Position numbers and translations under genes: made by a program. The notes beneath the pieces were generated by a model. The model worked only from the letters and a program-made list of their open reading frames with translations. It was not told the DNA's origin and searched no databases. A stretch of DNA of 64,000 bases, taken from positions 62,001 to 126,000 of the forward strand of contig JADYYP010000082.1 in the NCBI GenBank assembly GCA_020853575.1. Direction: 5' to 3'. This DNA comes from Planctomycetota bacterium. GTDB taxonomy: Bacteria > Planctomycetota > UBA1135 > GCA-002686595. Of this stretch, positions 47,364-56,500 are shown in pieces. Numbering within the stretch: the stretch's first letter is position 1; each line of letters opens with the position of its first letter.

Positions 47364-48581
47364 ATGCAGGTCCTGTTCCTCGCTCCCGACACCCACGTCT
47401 ACAACCACGCTTTCCTGCGCGGGCTGCGCGCGGTCGGCGCGCGCGTGTGGGGCATCGGGCCCGCTCCCGAAGAGCAACTGTCACCCGCCGCGCGTGCGCT
47501 ACTCGACGGCTATCGCGCGTGTCCGCGGATCCTCGACGTCGAGGCCTTGCATCAGGCGCTGCGCGAGCTCGGAGTCGAGCGCTTCGACGCGCTTGAGACC
47601 ATCGACGAGCCGCTGGTGGAACCGGCTGCGCTATTGCGCGAGCGCTGGAACGTGCGCGGGCTCTCGGCCGCGACAGCGCGCCTGTGCCGCGACAAGCCGG
47701 CGATGAAGGACTTCCTGCGCCACCGCGGCATCGCCTGCGCGCGCTCAGCCGCGGTCGCCAGCGCCGGAGAGCTGCGCGAGTTCGCCGCGCGCGAGGGCTT
47801 TCCGCTGATCGTCAAGCCCGTGGCCGGTTTCAACGCGCTCGACACCTTCAAGGTCGACGACCAGGCCGCGCTCGAGGGCCTGCTCCCCACCTTGCGACTG
47901 GGCGACGGACGGCGCATCGCGGTCGAGGAGTTCGTCGAAGGCCACGAGGGTTTCTACGACGCGATCGTCGGCCCCGAGGGACTGCGGCACGACTTCGTCG
48001 GCCACTACTTCCCGGGCTGCCTCGAGGCCAACCGCACACGCTGGATCTCGCCACAGATCGCGGTCACCAACCGCATCGAGCACGCGAGCTACGGCGAGTT
48101 GCGCGAGCTCGGCCGGCGCGTCGTCGACGCGCTCGAGCTGCGCGGCACGGCGCTGCACATGGAGTGGTTCTTCGGTCCCAAGGGGCTCAAGTTCTCCGAG
48201 ATCGGCGCGCGACCGGCGGGCGAGAAGATCTGGGACATGTACCGCGTGGCCAACGACTTCGACGTCTTCGAGGAATGGGCGCTGGCGCTCTCGGGCGGCG
48301 CCAGCCGAGCTCGACCGAGCCGGCGACGCTCCGTGGGCTCGATCCAGATCCGCCCCGATCGCGACGGAACGATCGCCGGCCACACTGGAGTGCGCGAGGC
48401 CTTCGAGCGCTGCGGCGCGCTGATCTACGAGCACGAGCTGCCCCCCGAAGGGGCGCCGACCAAGGGCCTCGATCGCGGTTGGTTGTGCAACACCTGGTTC
48501 CGCTTGGCGCACGAGGACTTCGACGAGTTGCGCCGCGCGATGAGCTTCCTGGGAGAGACCGTCAAGAGCCACGCGCGCTGA
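47364..48581 (+). CDS. ATP-grasp superfamily enzyme of unknown substrate
   Basis: The 405-residue protein has an N-terminal Rossmann-like preATP-grasp half (MQVLFLAPDTHVYNHAF) and then the ATP-grasp core. The ATP-binding lysine lies in FPLIVKPVAGFNALDTF, the adenine-binding acidic strand is RIAVEEFVEGHEGFYDAIVG, and the metal-binding end is LKFSEIGARPAGEKIWDMY, where E-x-x-x-RPAG corresponds to the ExNxRPGG motif. It would join a carboxylate to an amine or thiol through an acyl-phosphate. The closest general type is the carbamoyl-phosphate-synthase-like/BL00235 group, often used for peptide-like modification. No precursor peptide or maturation genes are visible beside it. A TATCCT hexamer lies 11 nt upstream of the ATG. 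Confidence 0.85.
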   Translation: MQVLFLAPDTHVYNHAFLRGLRAVGARVWGIGPAPEEQLSPAARALLDGYRACPRILDVEALHQALRELGVERFDALETIDEPLVEPAALLRERWNVRGLSAATARLCRDKPAMKDFLRHRGIACARSAAVASAGELREFAAREGFPLIVKPVAGFNALDTFKVDDQAALEGLLPTLRLGDGRRIAVEEFVEGHEGFYDAIVGPEGLRHDFVGHYFPGCLEANRTRWISPQIAVTNRIEHASYGELRELGRRVVDALELRGTALHMEWFFGPKGLKFSEIGARPAGEKIWDMYRVANDFDVFEEWALALSGGASRARPSRRRSVGSIQIRPDRDGTIAGHTGVREAFERCGALIYEHELPPEGAPTKGLDRGWLCNTWFRLAHEDFDELRRAMSFLGETVKSHAR

Positions 48582-48841
48582 GCTCGCGCCAGCGCAGGTG
48601 GCGCCGCACTCACTCGTCGCTTCGCACCTCGCACCTCGCTCCCGCGGCGTGGGACGGCTCAACGATCCTCGCCGAGAGCCCCGCGAACGCGGCTCGAGTG
48701 TTACCCACGTGCCCGGTCGCACAATTGTGATTTGCGCGCGTCACGCACATCGGCGCACGGCGCTACGTTCGACGTGCCACGGCGGAGCTGCTCGCGCCTG
48801 GGCACGGCCGCACGCGCCGTCCAGGGGGCGCGCTCGGTCAG

Positions 48842-48853
48842 CCCCCCCCCCCC
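48842..48853 (+). repeat. Homopolymeric tract of 12 C
   Basis: A run of twelve cytosines begins at 48842 and is followed by GGG. It lies 12 nt before ATG 48866 and 84 nt before ATG 48938 of the PAS protein gene. No other mononucleotide run of this length was noticed in the window. Confidence 0.9.
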
Positions 48854-48865
48854 GGGCGTCGAGCG

Positions 48866-49513
48866 ATGGTGACCGCACCGGACGCATCCGAGCCGCATCG
48901 ACTCGGTTGCCTGGACCCGACCGGAGACGAGGCCGCGATGCCCTGGACCGAACTGTCGTATTTGCGTGCTCTGTTCGACAGCTTCCCGACCGGTGTCCTG
49001 CTCGCCAACGACGCCGCGTGCTACGTGGCGGCCAACCAAGCCGCGTGCACGCTGCTCGGCCGCTCGCGTGCCGAGGTGATCGGACTGCACCTCTCGCAAC
49101 TCGTCGCCGCCGGTCGTCGAGAGGAGGTCGATCTGCAATGGCAGGCCTTCCTGCGCGACGGAGAACAAACGGGCGTGTTCACGATCGCGCTCCCCGACGG
49201 AAGTCCGCGCACCTTCAGCTTCCACGCTCGCGCCCATTTCGTGCCGGGAGTGCACAGCTCGTTCATCACGGCCGTGCCGACACTCGACGGTGCTCCGGCG
49301 GGCGACCCAGCGGTGACGACCATGTGTGCCTGGACGAAGAAGGTGCGCGTCGGACAGGAGTGGCTCGCGATCGAGCGCTTTCTCGGCGAGCGGCTCGGGT
49401 TGCGCGTGTCCCACGGGATGGCGCCGGAGGTTTACGAGCGGCTCTCTCGCGGGCTGTCGGCGGCGCCACCCGAATCCACAGGGTCCCATTCCTCCGGTGA
49501 GAGCTCGCCCTGA
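48866..49513 (+). CDS. Single PAS-domain protein
   Basis: The product is mostly one PAS domain of about 110 residues. It starts LRALFDSFPTGVLLANDAACYVAANQAAC (quoted in part: FDSFPTGVLLANDAACYVA), with LLGRSRAEVIGLHLSQLV, then FTIALPDGSPRTFSFHARAHF. A C-terminal tail of about 75 residues containing WLAIERFLGERLGLRV has no recognised output domain. It may bind a cofactor or partner and signal through protein contact. Translation from ATG 48866 has no Shine-Dalgarno; ATG 48938 is preceded by GGAGACGAGG and begins right before the PAS domain, so the shorter form (191 residues) may be the real one. A C12 tract lies in the leader. Confidence 0.7.
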   Translation: MVTAPDASEPHRLGCLDPTGDEAAMPWTELSYLRALFDSFPTGVLLANDAACYVAANQAACTLLGRSRAEVIGLHLSQLVAAGRREEVDLQWQAFLRDGEQTGVFTIALPDGSPRTFSFHARAHFVPGVHSSFITAVPTLDGAPAGDPAVTTMCAWTKKVRVGQEWLAIERFLGERLGLRVSHGMAPEVYERLSRGLSAAPPESTGSHSSGESSP

Positions 49514-49529
49514 GCTCGCCACTCCGCCG

Positions 49530-50390
49530 CTAGTCGCGCCCTCGGCGCCGGGGCACGCGCACGAAGCTCGGCTCGAAGCGCGCCAGGCGCTTGCGCATCA
49601 CGCGGATCGCTTCGGGATTGCGGTCGACCAGGGTGAACGCGCGCCCGAGGTTGGCCGCCGCCTCTCCCAACGAGCCGCTGCCGGCGAAATAGTCGAGCAC
49701 CAGGTCTCCGGGCTCGGAATGCACGCGCACGATGCGCTCGAGGATGCCCAGCGGCTTCTGCGTGGCGTAGCCGGTCTTCTCGCGGCCATTGGGGCTGACG
49801 ATGGTGTTCCACCACACGTCCGTCGGCGTCTTGCCGCGCGCCGCCTTCTCGGCGCCCACCAACCGCGGCGCCATGTAGGGGATGCGGTCGATCGCGCCGA
49901 AGTCGAACACGTAGCGCTTGGGATTGCGCGCGTACCACAGGATGTTGTCGTGCTTGGTCGGCCAACGCGAGCGACTGCGCGCACCGTAGTCGTAGGACCA
50001 AATGATCTCGTTCATGAACGAGGCGCGGCCGAAGATGCGGTCGAGCTGGACCTTGCAGTAGTGCACCTCGCGGTAGTCGATGTGCAGGAAGAAGCTGCCG
50101 TCCGGCGCGAGGATCCGCCGGCCCTCCTCGAGGCGCGGCGCGAGGAACGCCTGGAAGTCGTCGAACACGTCGCTCCACCCCGAACGGCCGAGCTCGATCG
50201 TGCGGTAGCGCGCGCCGTGGAAGCCGACGCGGTCGCCTTGATCGTCGCGCACGGTGCGCAGGCGGCGCCGAAACTGCTCGCGGCCGGTGTTGAACGGCGG
50301 ATCGATGTAGATCAGCCTCGCGCAGCCGTCCGGCAGCGTGCGCAGGTAGTCGAGGTTGTCCGCCTGGACGATGGTGTGGACGAGCGCCAA
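49530..50390 (-). CDS. Orphan DNA adenine methyltransferase, beta-class (DPPF motif)
   Basis: The 286-residue enzyme has the catalytic motif IV YIDPPFNTG at about 28-36 near the N-terminus and the SAM-binding motif I LDYFAGSGS near residue 235, the circularly ordered beta-class arrangement. DPPF indicates N6-adenine methylation. KTGYATQKPLGILERIV is the usual segment before motif I. No restriction nuclease or specificity subunit is adjacent, so it looks like an orphan regulatory methyltransferase or a decayed restriction system. No ATG fits the N-terminus. TTG 50390 gives LALVHTIVQADNLDYL, starting directly at the fold, with TAGACT 7 nt upstream. The CTG 6 nt earlier is less likely. Confidence 0.88.
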   Translation of the reverse strand: MALVHTIVQADNLDYLRTLPDGCARLIYIDPPFNTGREQFRRRLRTVRDDQGDRVGFHGARYRTIELGRSGWSDVFDDFQAFLAPRLEEGRRILAPDGSFFLHIDYREVHYCKVQLDRIFGRASFMNEIIWSYDYGARSRSRWPTKHDNILWYARNPKRYVFDFGAIDRIPYMAPRLVGAEKAARGKTPTDVWWNTIVSPNGREKTGYATQKPLGILERIVRVHSEPGDLVLDYFAGSGSLGEAAANLGRAFTLVDRNPEAIRVMRKRLARFEPSFVRVPRRRGRD

Positions 50391-50397
50391 GCGCGGC

Positions 50398-50403
50398 AGT
50401 CTA
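50398..50403 (-). promoter_or_regulatory. Putative -10 hexamer TAGACT of the adenine methyltransferase gene
   Basis: TAGACT ends 7 nt before the TTG start at 50390. The absence of any ATG or Shine-Dalgarno and the fixed distance together favour the TTG as start of a leaderless message. Confidence 0.45.
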
Positions 50404-50486
50404 GGGTCCGGAAGCCGGCGCGAAGAGCGAGCGTCGCATCGAATCGAGCGGCGCTCCTCGCGTAGGCTGCGCGCCCAGAGCCTCCG

Positions 50487-52346
50487 ATGAACGCGCTCCT
50501 GCTCACGATTCTCGCGTTGTCCGCCGCGCAGGCCGGCGGTGGTGGGAGCTTCGGCGGAGGGGGCGGAGGGGGAGGCGGGGACGGCGACAACGGTTGGATC
50601 TTCGAGATCCTGTTCTGGCTGATCCGGCTCGCGATCGAAGTGCCTCTGATCGGCGTGCCGCTGCTCATCGTGGTCGTCGTGCTGTTCCTGGTCGGCGCGC
50701 GCAACGGATGGTGGAAGCACCAGGAGCGCACGATCCACCGCAACGCTCCCGCGCTGGCCGCACGGCATTCGGTGGCGCCGCTGGCCGCGCTGCGCCAGAA
50801 CGACCCGAACTTCGACGAGCAGCGTTTCCTCGCGCGCGTCACGCTGGCTTTCGAGAAAGCGCAGCGCGCCTGGTGCGCGCAGGACCTCGAGCCGCTGCGT
50901 CCGTTCGTGTCCGACGGCGTGTTCGAGCGCTTCTCGCTCCAGATCCTCGAGCAGCGCGAGCAAGGATGGCGGCAGGGAATGGACGGGCTCGCCGTCGCGC
51001 GGCCGATCGTGCAACACGTCGAGACCGGCCGCGTGTTCGAGACGCTCGTCGTGCGCATTCCGTTCAGCGCCGACATCCATCGCGTCGCGCTCGACGGTGG
51101 ACGGCGCATGTCCGGCTCCGAGCTGCCGCGCCGACACTTCGAGGAGTGCTGGAGCTTCGTGCGCCGGCGTGGCGCGAAGACCGCGACCGGCGCGGGCCTG
51201 ATCGAAGGCCAGTGCCCCAACTGCGGGGCACCGTTGGGCATCGCGCAATCCGGGCAGTGCGGCTCGTGCCGCGCGCTGGTGCGCAGCGGCGAGTTCGACT
51301 GGGTCTTGGCCGAGATCACGCAGGCGAGCGAGTGGGCCGTCGAGGACGAGCGCGGCGTGCGTGGGCTCGCCGAGCTGGCCACGCGCGATCCCGGGCTCTC
51401 GATCCAACTGCTCGAGGACCGCGCGTCGGTCGCGTTCTGGCGTTGGAGCGCGGCCGAGCGCAAGGGCGTCGTCGACCCGCTGCTGCGGATCGCGGAAGAG
51501 GGCGCGTGCGAACGACTCGCGGTCGAGCTCAGCGCGCGCGCCGCCCAAGAACGCACCGAGCTGGTCGAGCGCGCGGTCGGTTCCGTGCGCACGCTGGGCA
51601 TTCTCCCCGGTGAGGAGCGCGACCTCGCCGTGGTCGAGATCGTGTGGGACGGTCGTCCGGTCGTGCTCGCTGGCGGAGCACGCGCTTCCAGCGTCGCGCC
51701 GGGGCGCGCCGATGAGCGCCGCGCGCTGCGCAAGACGTTGTTCGTCCTCGCGCGCCGCGCCGGGCTCACCACGGACGTGCGCGAGACCTTCGCGAGCTCG
51801 CGCTGCGGCACCTGCGGCGCCCACGACTCCGGCGGCACCGACGCGCTGTGCCCGTATTGCGGAGCGCCGCGGACGGGAGACGCGGCGGCCTGGTTCGTGA
51901 CCGCGATCCTCGGAGCGCAGGACGCGGCCGCGTTGCGCTTGCGCGCCGAGCTCGAGCAGCGCCCGTCCAGCGCGGCGCGTCCCGTGCGCCCGTCGGCCGC
52001 GGGCTTGCTCGCGTGGGTCGTCGCCGCAGCGCGCTCCGATGGCCACGTCGACGAGCGCGAACGCCGCGTCGCGCTGCGCTTGGGCGAGCGCTTCGGCGTG
52101 CAGACGGAGCGCATCGATGCACTGCTCGCGGGCAACGTGCCCGAGGTCGAGCCCGAGCTTCCGCGCGACGCCAGCGAAGCGCGCGCCTGGTTGAGCGAGT
52201 TGTGCGAGCTCGCCCTGCTCGACGGCACGCTGCACCGCGGCGAGCAACTCTTCCTGCGCCACGCGGCCGAGCGTTTCTCGATCCACGCGCGCGAGCTCGA
52301 GTCACTGCTCAACGCCAAGCGCAGCGAGCTCTACCGCGCCACCTGA
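50487..52346 (+). CDS. Tim44-like membrane protein with two zinc ribbons and a TerB-like C-terminal domain
   Basis: The 619-residue protein has an N-terminal hydrophobic leader and a Gly-rich segment (GGGGSFGGGGGGGGG). A transmembrane region follows at about 41-73. The Tim44-like domain reads DPNFDEQRFLARVTLAFEKAQRAWCAQDLEPLRPFV in part (FLARVTLAFEKAQRAW, DLEPLRPFVSDGVFERF). Zinc ribbons are at Cys243/Cys246 (CPNCGAP) with CGSC soon after, and at Cys440/Cys443 (CGTCG) with CPYCG at 455-458. The C-terminal ~110 residues (LAWVVAAARSDGHVDERERR, ELCELALLDGTLHRGEQLFL) match the TerB-like helical fold. Function is unknown, with tethering or metal-responsive roles possible. TAGGCT lies 18 nt upstream of the ATG. 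Confidence 0.82.
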   Translation: MNALLLTILALSAAQAGGGGSFGGGGGGGGGDGDNGWIFEILFWLIRLAIEVPLIGVPLLIVVVVLFLVGARNGWWKHQERTIHRNAPALAARHSVAPLAALRQNDPNFDEQRFLARVTLAFEKAQRAWCAQDLEPLRPFVSDGVFERFSLQILEQREQGWRQGMDGLAVARPIVQHVETGRVFETLVVRIPFSADIHRVALDGGRRMSGSELPRRHFEECWSFVRRRGAKTATGAGLIEGQCPNCGAPLGIAQSGQCGSCRALVRSGEFDWVLAEITQASEWAVEDERGVRGLAELATRDPGLSIQLLEDRASVAFWRWSAAERKGVVDPLLRIAEEGACERLAVELSARAAQERTELVERAVGSVRTLGILPGEERDLAVVEIVWDGRPVVLAGGARASSVAPGRADERRALRKTLFVLARRAGLTTDVRETFASSRCGTCGAHDSGGTDALCPYCGAPRTGDAAAWFVTAILGAQDAAALRLRAELEQRPSSAARPVRPSAAGLLAWVVAAARSDGHVDERERRVALRLGERFGVQTERIDALLAGNVPEVEPELPRDASEARAWLSELCELALLDGTLHRGEQLFLRHAAERFSIHARELESLLNAKRSELYRAT

Positions 52347-52376
52347 GTCGCGCGCAACACGGCCCGCCAGGCGTGC

Positions 52377-52730
52377 TCAATCCGGACTTGACGAAGCGTC
52401 GTGATCCGCGCCCTCGACCTGCGTCGGCGGGGGATTCGTGGAGCACAGTCGCTTGTCCATGCAGTGCCACGCACCCGAGTCGTCGCGGATCCAGTTGGTG
52501 AACTCGAAGCTCATCGAGCGCACGTCGCGCATGCGGCGCACGTCGGATTCGAAAGCCTTGAGCGCGTTGGCGGTGTCCTCCGGCGGCCGCTTGGGGCCGA
52601 CCACGGAGACCTCACCCGACATGTGGATGTGGCCGCGCCGCGCGAAGAAGTTGGTCTTTGTCAGATCGATCCAATGGCGGTTGAGCGCATTGCGCACACC
52701 ACAGTTGAGTTCCAGGTCTTCCGCACTCAC
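52377..52730 (-). CDS. BON-like domain protein
   Basis: The 117-residue product has a beta-alpha-beta-beta pattern, with LELNCGVRNALN (helix), GHIHMSGEVSVVG (strand-turn with the L/M-SG-x-V core of BON domains) and LKAFESDVRRMRDVRSMSFEF (quoted in part: FESDVRRMRDVRSMSFEF), where BON has A-xx-A-xx-V-x-GV-x-xV. BON domains bind membranes or ligands. GTG 52730 was chosen because GGGAG lies 7 nt upstream; a longer frame to 52958 lacks coding character. A second GTGAGTGCG occurs 39 nt earlier. No signal peptide is visible from this start. Confidence 0.55.
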   Translation of the reverse strand: MSAEDLELNCGVRNALNRHWIDLTKTNFFARRGHIHMSGEVSVVGPKRPPEDTANALKAFESDVRRMRDVRSMSFEFTNWIRDDSGAWHCMDKRLCSTNPPPTQVEGADHDASSSPD

Positions 52731-53024
52731 GTCCGAGCTCCCCGCGCCACTCTCCCGGCGCGCACTCACCGGAGGCCGTTCTCGAACCGCGCCGCGCGCC
52801 GACTTGAGGCAATACCGCCCGTGACCCCGCTCCACGAGCCGAGCACCCCAGCCCTCCAGGACCGCGCGGCCCCGCGCGGCGCTGGCCCTGGAAATCGCAT
52901 CTGAATTCGAACTCCACTTCAATTGGCGGTGGCGCCGCCGCGCCGCGGCGCAAGGCACCGGGAACGAGTGGACCGCGCGTGGCCCTTGACCGCGCGCGAC
53001 CCACCGAAGTCGAGACGCCCCGAA

Positions 53025-53402
53025 TCAGTAGATCGGGTCGTTGTCGATGAACACGCCGTTACGGCGGATCTCGTAGTTGCCCCCGCCCATGTAGTGCGAG
53101 AAGCAGTAGAAGTTGAAACGGATCGAGATCTGGCCGCCGGAGTGGAACACGACGTCCTGCACGCGCGGATCTCCGGCGAGCCACTGGTTGCACCACCACG
53201 AGATGGTGCGGCTCGACACGGTGGTGCCGCCGGCGATCTTGAACGTGACTACGTCGCCGGGCAGGCCGGTCGCGGTGCCGCGGTCCCAGGCGTAGGCGTA
53301 GTTGGAGCTGTAGCCCGACCGGCAGCGCGACTCGTCGTACTGAGCCGAGGCGACTCCGGCGAGGGCGGGCAGAGCGAGAAGAGCAATGGCGAAACGGTTC
53401 AT
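53025..53402 (-). CDS. Small secreted protein, paralogue A of a kinase-linked pair
   Basis: The 125-residue precursor has a clear signal peptide ending ASAQ (MNRFAIALLALPALAGVASA), leaving about 104 residues. The mature part is rich in aromatic residues and strands (ISWWCNQWLAGDPRVQDVVFHSGGQISIRF in part; GGGNYEIRRNGVFIDNDPIY) and looks like a small beta barrel or sandwich. No family is recognised. AAGGA lies 7 nt before the ATG. It is divergent from the kinase gene at 53578 with 175 bp between, and the whole arrangement is repeated at 57550-58100 with clear sequence similarity, so the pair has been duplicated as a unit. Confidence 0.8.
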   Translation of the reverse strand: MNRFAIALLALPALAGVASAQYDESRCRSGYSSNYAYAWDRGTATGLPGDVVTFKIAGGTTVSSRTISWWCNQWLAGDPRVQDVVFHSGGQISIRFNFYCFSHYMGGGNYEIRRNGVFIDNDPIY

Positions 53403-53561
53403 GATGTTTCCTTGCCGCGCTTGGTTCTTGTGTTGGTTGGAGTGATCTGGCGAGCGCGGGCACGGAGAGGAAAGGCCCGCAGTCGTTCGGCGGTCGCGTC
53501 GGTCGGGAAATTCCCTCGGGTTGCGCCTCGGCACCGACACTTCACTCCGCAGCACCAGCGT

Positions 53562-53567
53562 TATGCT
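53562..53567 (+). promoter_or_regulatory. Conserved TATGCT hexamer before tandem kinase 1
   Basis: TATGCT ends 10 nt before ATG 53578. The same hexamer and distance recur before kinases 2 and 3. The ATG inside it would be an alternative start (MLSRA), but conservation of the hexamer favours a -10 role. Confidence 0.5.
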
Positions 53568-53577
53568 CTCGCGCGCC

Positions 53578-56500
53578 ATGACCGACGCTTCCCGCGCGAA
53601 TCAAGGCGAACCGACGAATCCGCTCGATCGGCTCGCGAACAAGCTCCAAGACGTCAACACCGCCGATGCGGAGCTCGACGAGGTCGAGCTCTCGCCGTTC
53701 GTTGGCGATAATTCCGAGGTCCCGATCGGCCTGAAGCGCCTGGGCGACTTCGAGTTGCTCGAGCGCATCCGCGCCGGCGGCATGGGTGCTGTGTACCTCG
53801 CGCGCCAGCGCTCACTGGACAAGCTCGTGGCGGTGAAAGTCATCCGCCCCGACTTCACCTACGACGTGTCGCGCGTCGCGCGCTTCCGCGGCGAGGCGCT
53901 GGCCGCGTCGAAGGTGCAGCACCCCGGCATCGTGTCGGTGCACTTTGTCGGCGAGCAGGACGGCGTGCACTACATCGCCCAGGAGCTCATCGAAGGCGGC
54001 CGTACCCTGGACGACCTGATCCAAGAGCGCCGCGACGCACCGCCCAAGGACCACCACCGCTCGATGGCCGAGCTGTTCGCCAAGATCGCCGACGCGCTCG
54101 AGGCTGTGCACCAGGCCGAGGTGATCCACCGCGACATCAAACCCGGCAACATCCTGATCACTCCGCGGGGCGAGCCGAAGGTGGCTGATTTCGGACTTGC
54201 CAAGGACCTCGCAAGTGTCGATCAAAAGAACTCGGCCGTCACGCCGGGAACCGCGCACTACAAGAGCCCAGAGCACATCGACAAGAAGGTCGGTCCGGTC
54301 GACGCGCGTAGCGACCTGTTCTCGCTGGGCGTCAGCTTCTACGAGGCCCTGACTTTCACGCTGCCGTTCGTTGGAACTCAGGAAGAAGCCGCAGACCGCA
54401 TCCAGCATCACGAAGTCGACGACCTGCGCGCGGTGAGCGCGAGCGTGCCGACTGAGCTCTCGGTGATCTGCCGCAAGTGCTTGGAGAAGGAGCCGCGGCG
54501 CCGGTACCAGTCGATGGCCGAGCTCGCGGCGGATCTGCGGCGCTACTTGGACAATCAGCCGATCCGCGCGCAGCCGCCGTCGGCGACACGCCGGGCGCAG
54601 CTCTGGGTGCGACGCAACAAGGTCGCCTCGGTGCTGATCGCAGCGGCGATCTTGGTCGCAGGGACTTCGACGGCTTCGGTCCTCGCGATCTCGGCTACGA
54701 ACGTCGAGTTGGAATCACAGAAGACGCGGGCGGAACGCAACGAAGCACTCGCGCGCCAGCAGGAGCAGGTCGCGACCAAGAACCTGAACGACGTGCTCGC
54801 GCTCTCCGCGCAGAAGGACCACGACGACTTGGTGGCGGATGCGGAGAAGCTGTGGCCGGCGCACCCGGAGATGATCCCGGCCTACGAGGACTGGCTGCGG
54901 CGCGCAAACGAGCTGATCAACGGCCGCCCGGCGGACGAGCTGAAGGGCCTGAAGAAGCGCCCTAGCCTTGCGGAACACAAGGCGAAGCTCGCGGAGCTGC
55001 GCGCCGCGGCGAAGCCGCTGAGCGAGGACCAGATCCGTGCCGAGCGCGAGTCGCATCCGAGGTACGCGGAACTGCTGGCGAAGCGTTCCGAGCTTGAATG
55101 GCTGGGGCAAACGGCTGGTCTTCGATTCTGGACTGTGCAGCTGTTCGAATGGGCGAATGACCCCAGAGAGAACCTGGATGCCTGGATCGAGGAGTCGCGA
55201 CGCGGACGAAGTCTTGGTCTGCTTGATCTCGGCCTGTCCGATGAGCCCCAACCCGGACCAATTCACTGGGACGACGATGCGGCAGTAGGTTCAATCGCGC
55301 GGGCGGATCGATTCGGACTGGTGGCAACTACCGAACTTGTGTTCCCCGCGGGACGATGGCGGCTGTCCGTCGTTGCGGACGATGGGATCAGAGTCTGGGT
55401 CAATGACGAACTCTTGATCGACGACTGGCAGCCGCACGCTGCGCGACAAGAGTCTTGTGTTTGGCTGAGCGACGGCCGCGATCCAACGCGAATTAGGCTG
55501 CAGTACTACGAGCTCTCGGGTGGGGCAATTCTACGAACGTGGCTCGAAAGCGCAGAAACCGGTCGACAAACGAAGATTGACTGGAGATCGAACCCGGAAT
55601 TCGCGCCAGATCGGCGGGCTCGGCACGCGAGCGTCGCTACCGAAGTCGCAGACCTCGAGCGTGTCGTTGGTGAGCGTCGGACGTACGAGTTCGAGGATCC
55701 CGAGCAGGAGTGGTGGAATCGCCAGCTCGTGAAGCTGGTGTCGGACCTGGAAGCGCTGCGCGACCCGCAGACCGGGCTGATGAACGATGTGCTGGCCGAG
55801 CCCTTCGGCTGGGGCGTGGCGAAGCGCTACGCGTTCGCGCAGTCGATTGGTGAGCGCAGCGTCGACGGCGCAGAAGCGAAGCGTCTGTGGTCGGAGGCGA
55901 TCGCTGCGATCAAGGCCTCGCCGAAGTACGGCGGCCTCGAAATCGCGCCACAGCTGGACCTGCTCCCGATCGGGAGGGACCCCGACTCGCTGCTGTGGGA
56001 GTTCGCGCACCTGCAGACGGGCGACCCGGCGGTGCGAGGCGCGGACGGGAAGCTGGTGCTGACCGAGGAGACGGGCCTGGTGTTCGTGCTGATCCCCGGC
56101 GGGACTTTCTGGATGGGCGCGCAGAACAAGCCGGGCGCACAGAACCACGACCCGCTGGCCGGGAGCGAAGAAGGCCCGGTGCACGAGGTGGAGCTGAGTC
56201 CGTACTTCCTCTCCAAGTACGAGATGACCCAGGGACAGTGGCAGCGGATCGCTGCGACCAATCCGAGCGGCTATCAGCCGCCGGGAGGTTGGGCGCCCTC
56301 GCTGCTCCATCCGGTGGAGCAGGTGAACTGGCCGAAGTGCTTCGACCTGCTGGAGAGCCTTGGGCTCTCGCTGCCGAGCGAGGCGCAGTGGGAGTGTGGT
56401 GCGCGCGGCGGCACGACGACGGCGTGGTGGACGGGCCAGGAGCGCGAGAGCCTGCGCGGCATGGTGAACCTCGCGGACCAGACGGCGAAGAAGGCGGGTG

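Noticed and set aside
48720-48729. CACAATTGTG palindrome upstream of the PAS protein
   Set aside because: A 10 bp perfect palindrome, but single, short and far from a clear promoter; expected by chance at this scale.
50391-52286. Long minus-strand extension of the adenine methyltransferase frame
   Set aside because: It covers the Tim44-like gene on the other strand. High G+C leaves many antisense frames open; the fold starts near the TTG.
53563-53577. ATG within TATGCT as translation start of tandem kinases
   Set aside because: The first ATG adds only five residues (MLSRA or MLPRA), while the hexamer and its 10 nt distance match the promoter-like pattern seen at other genes.
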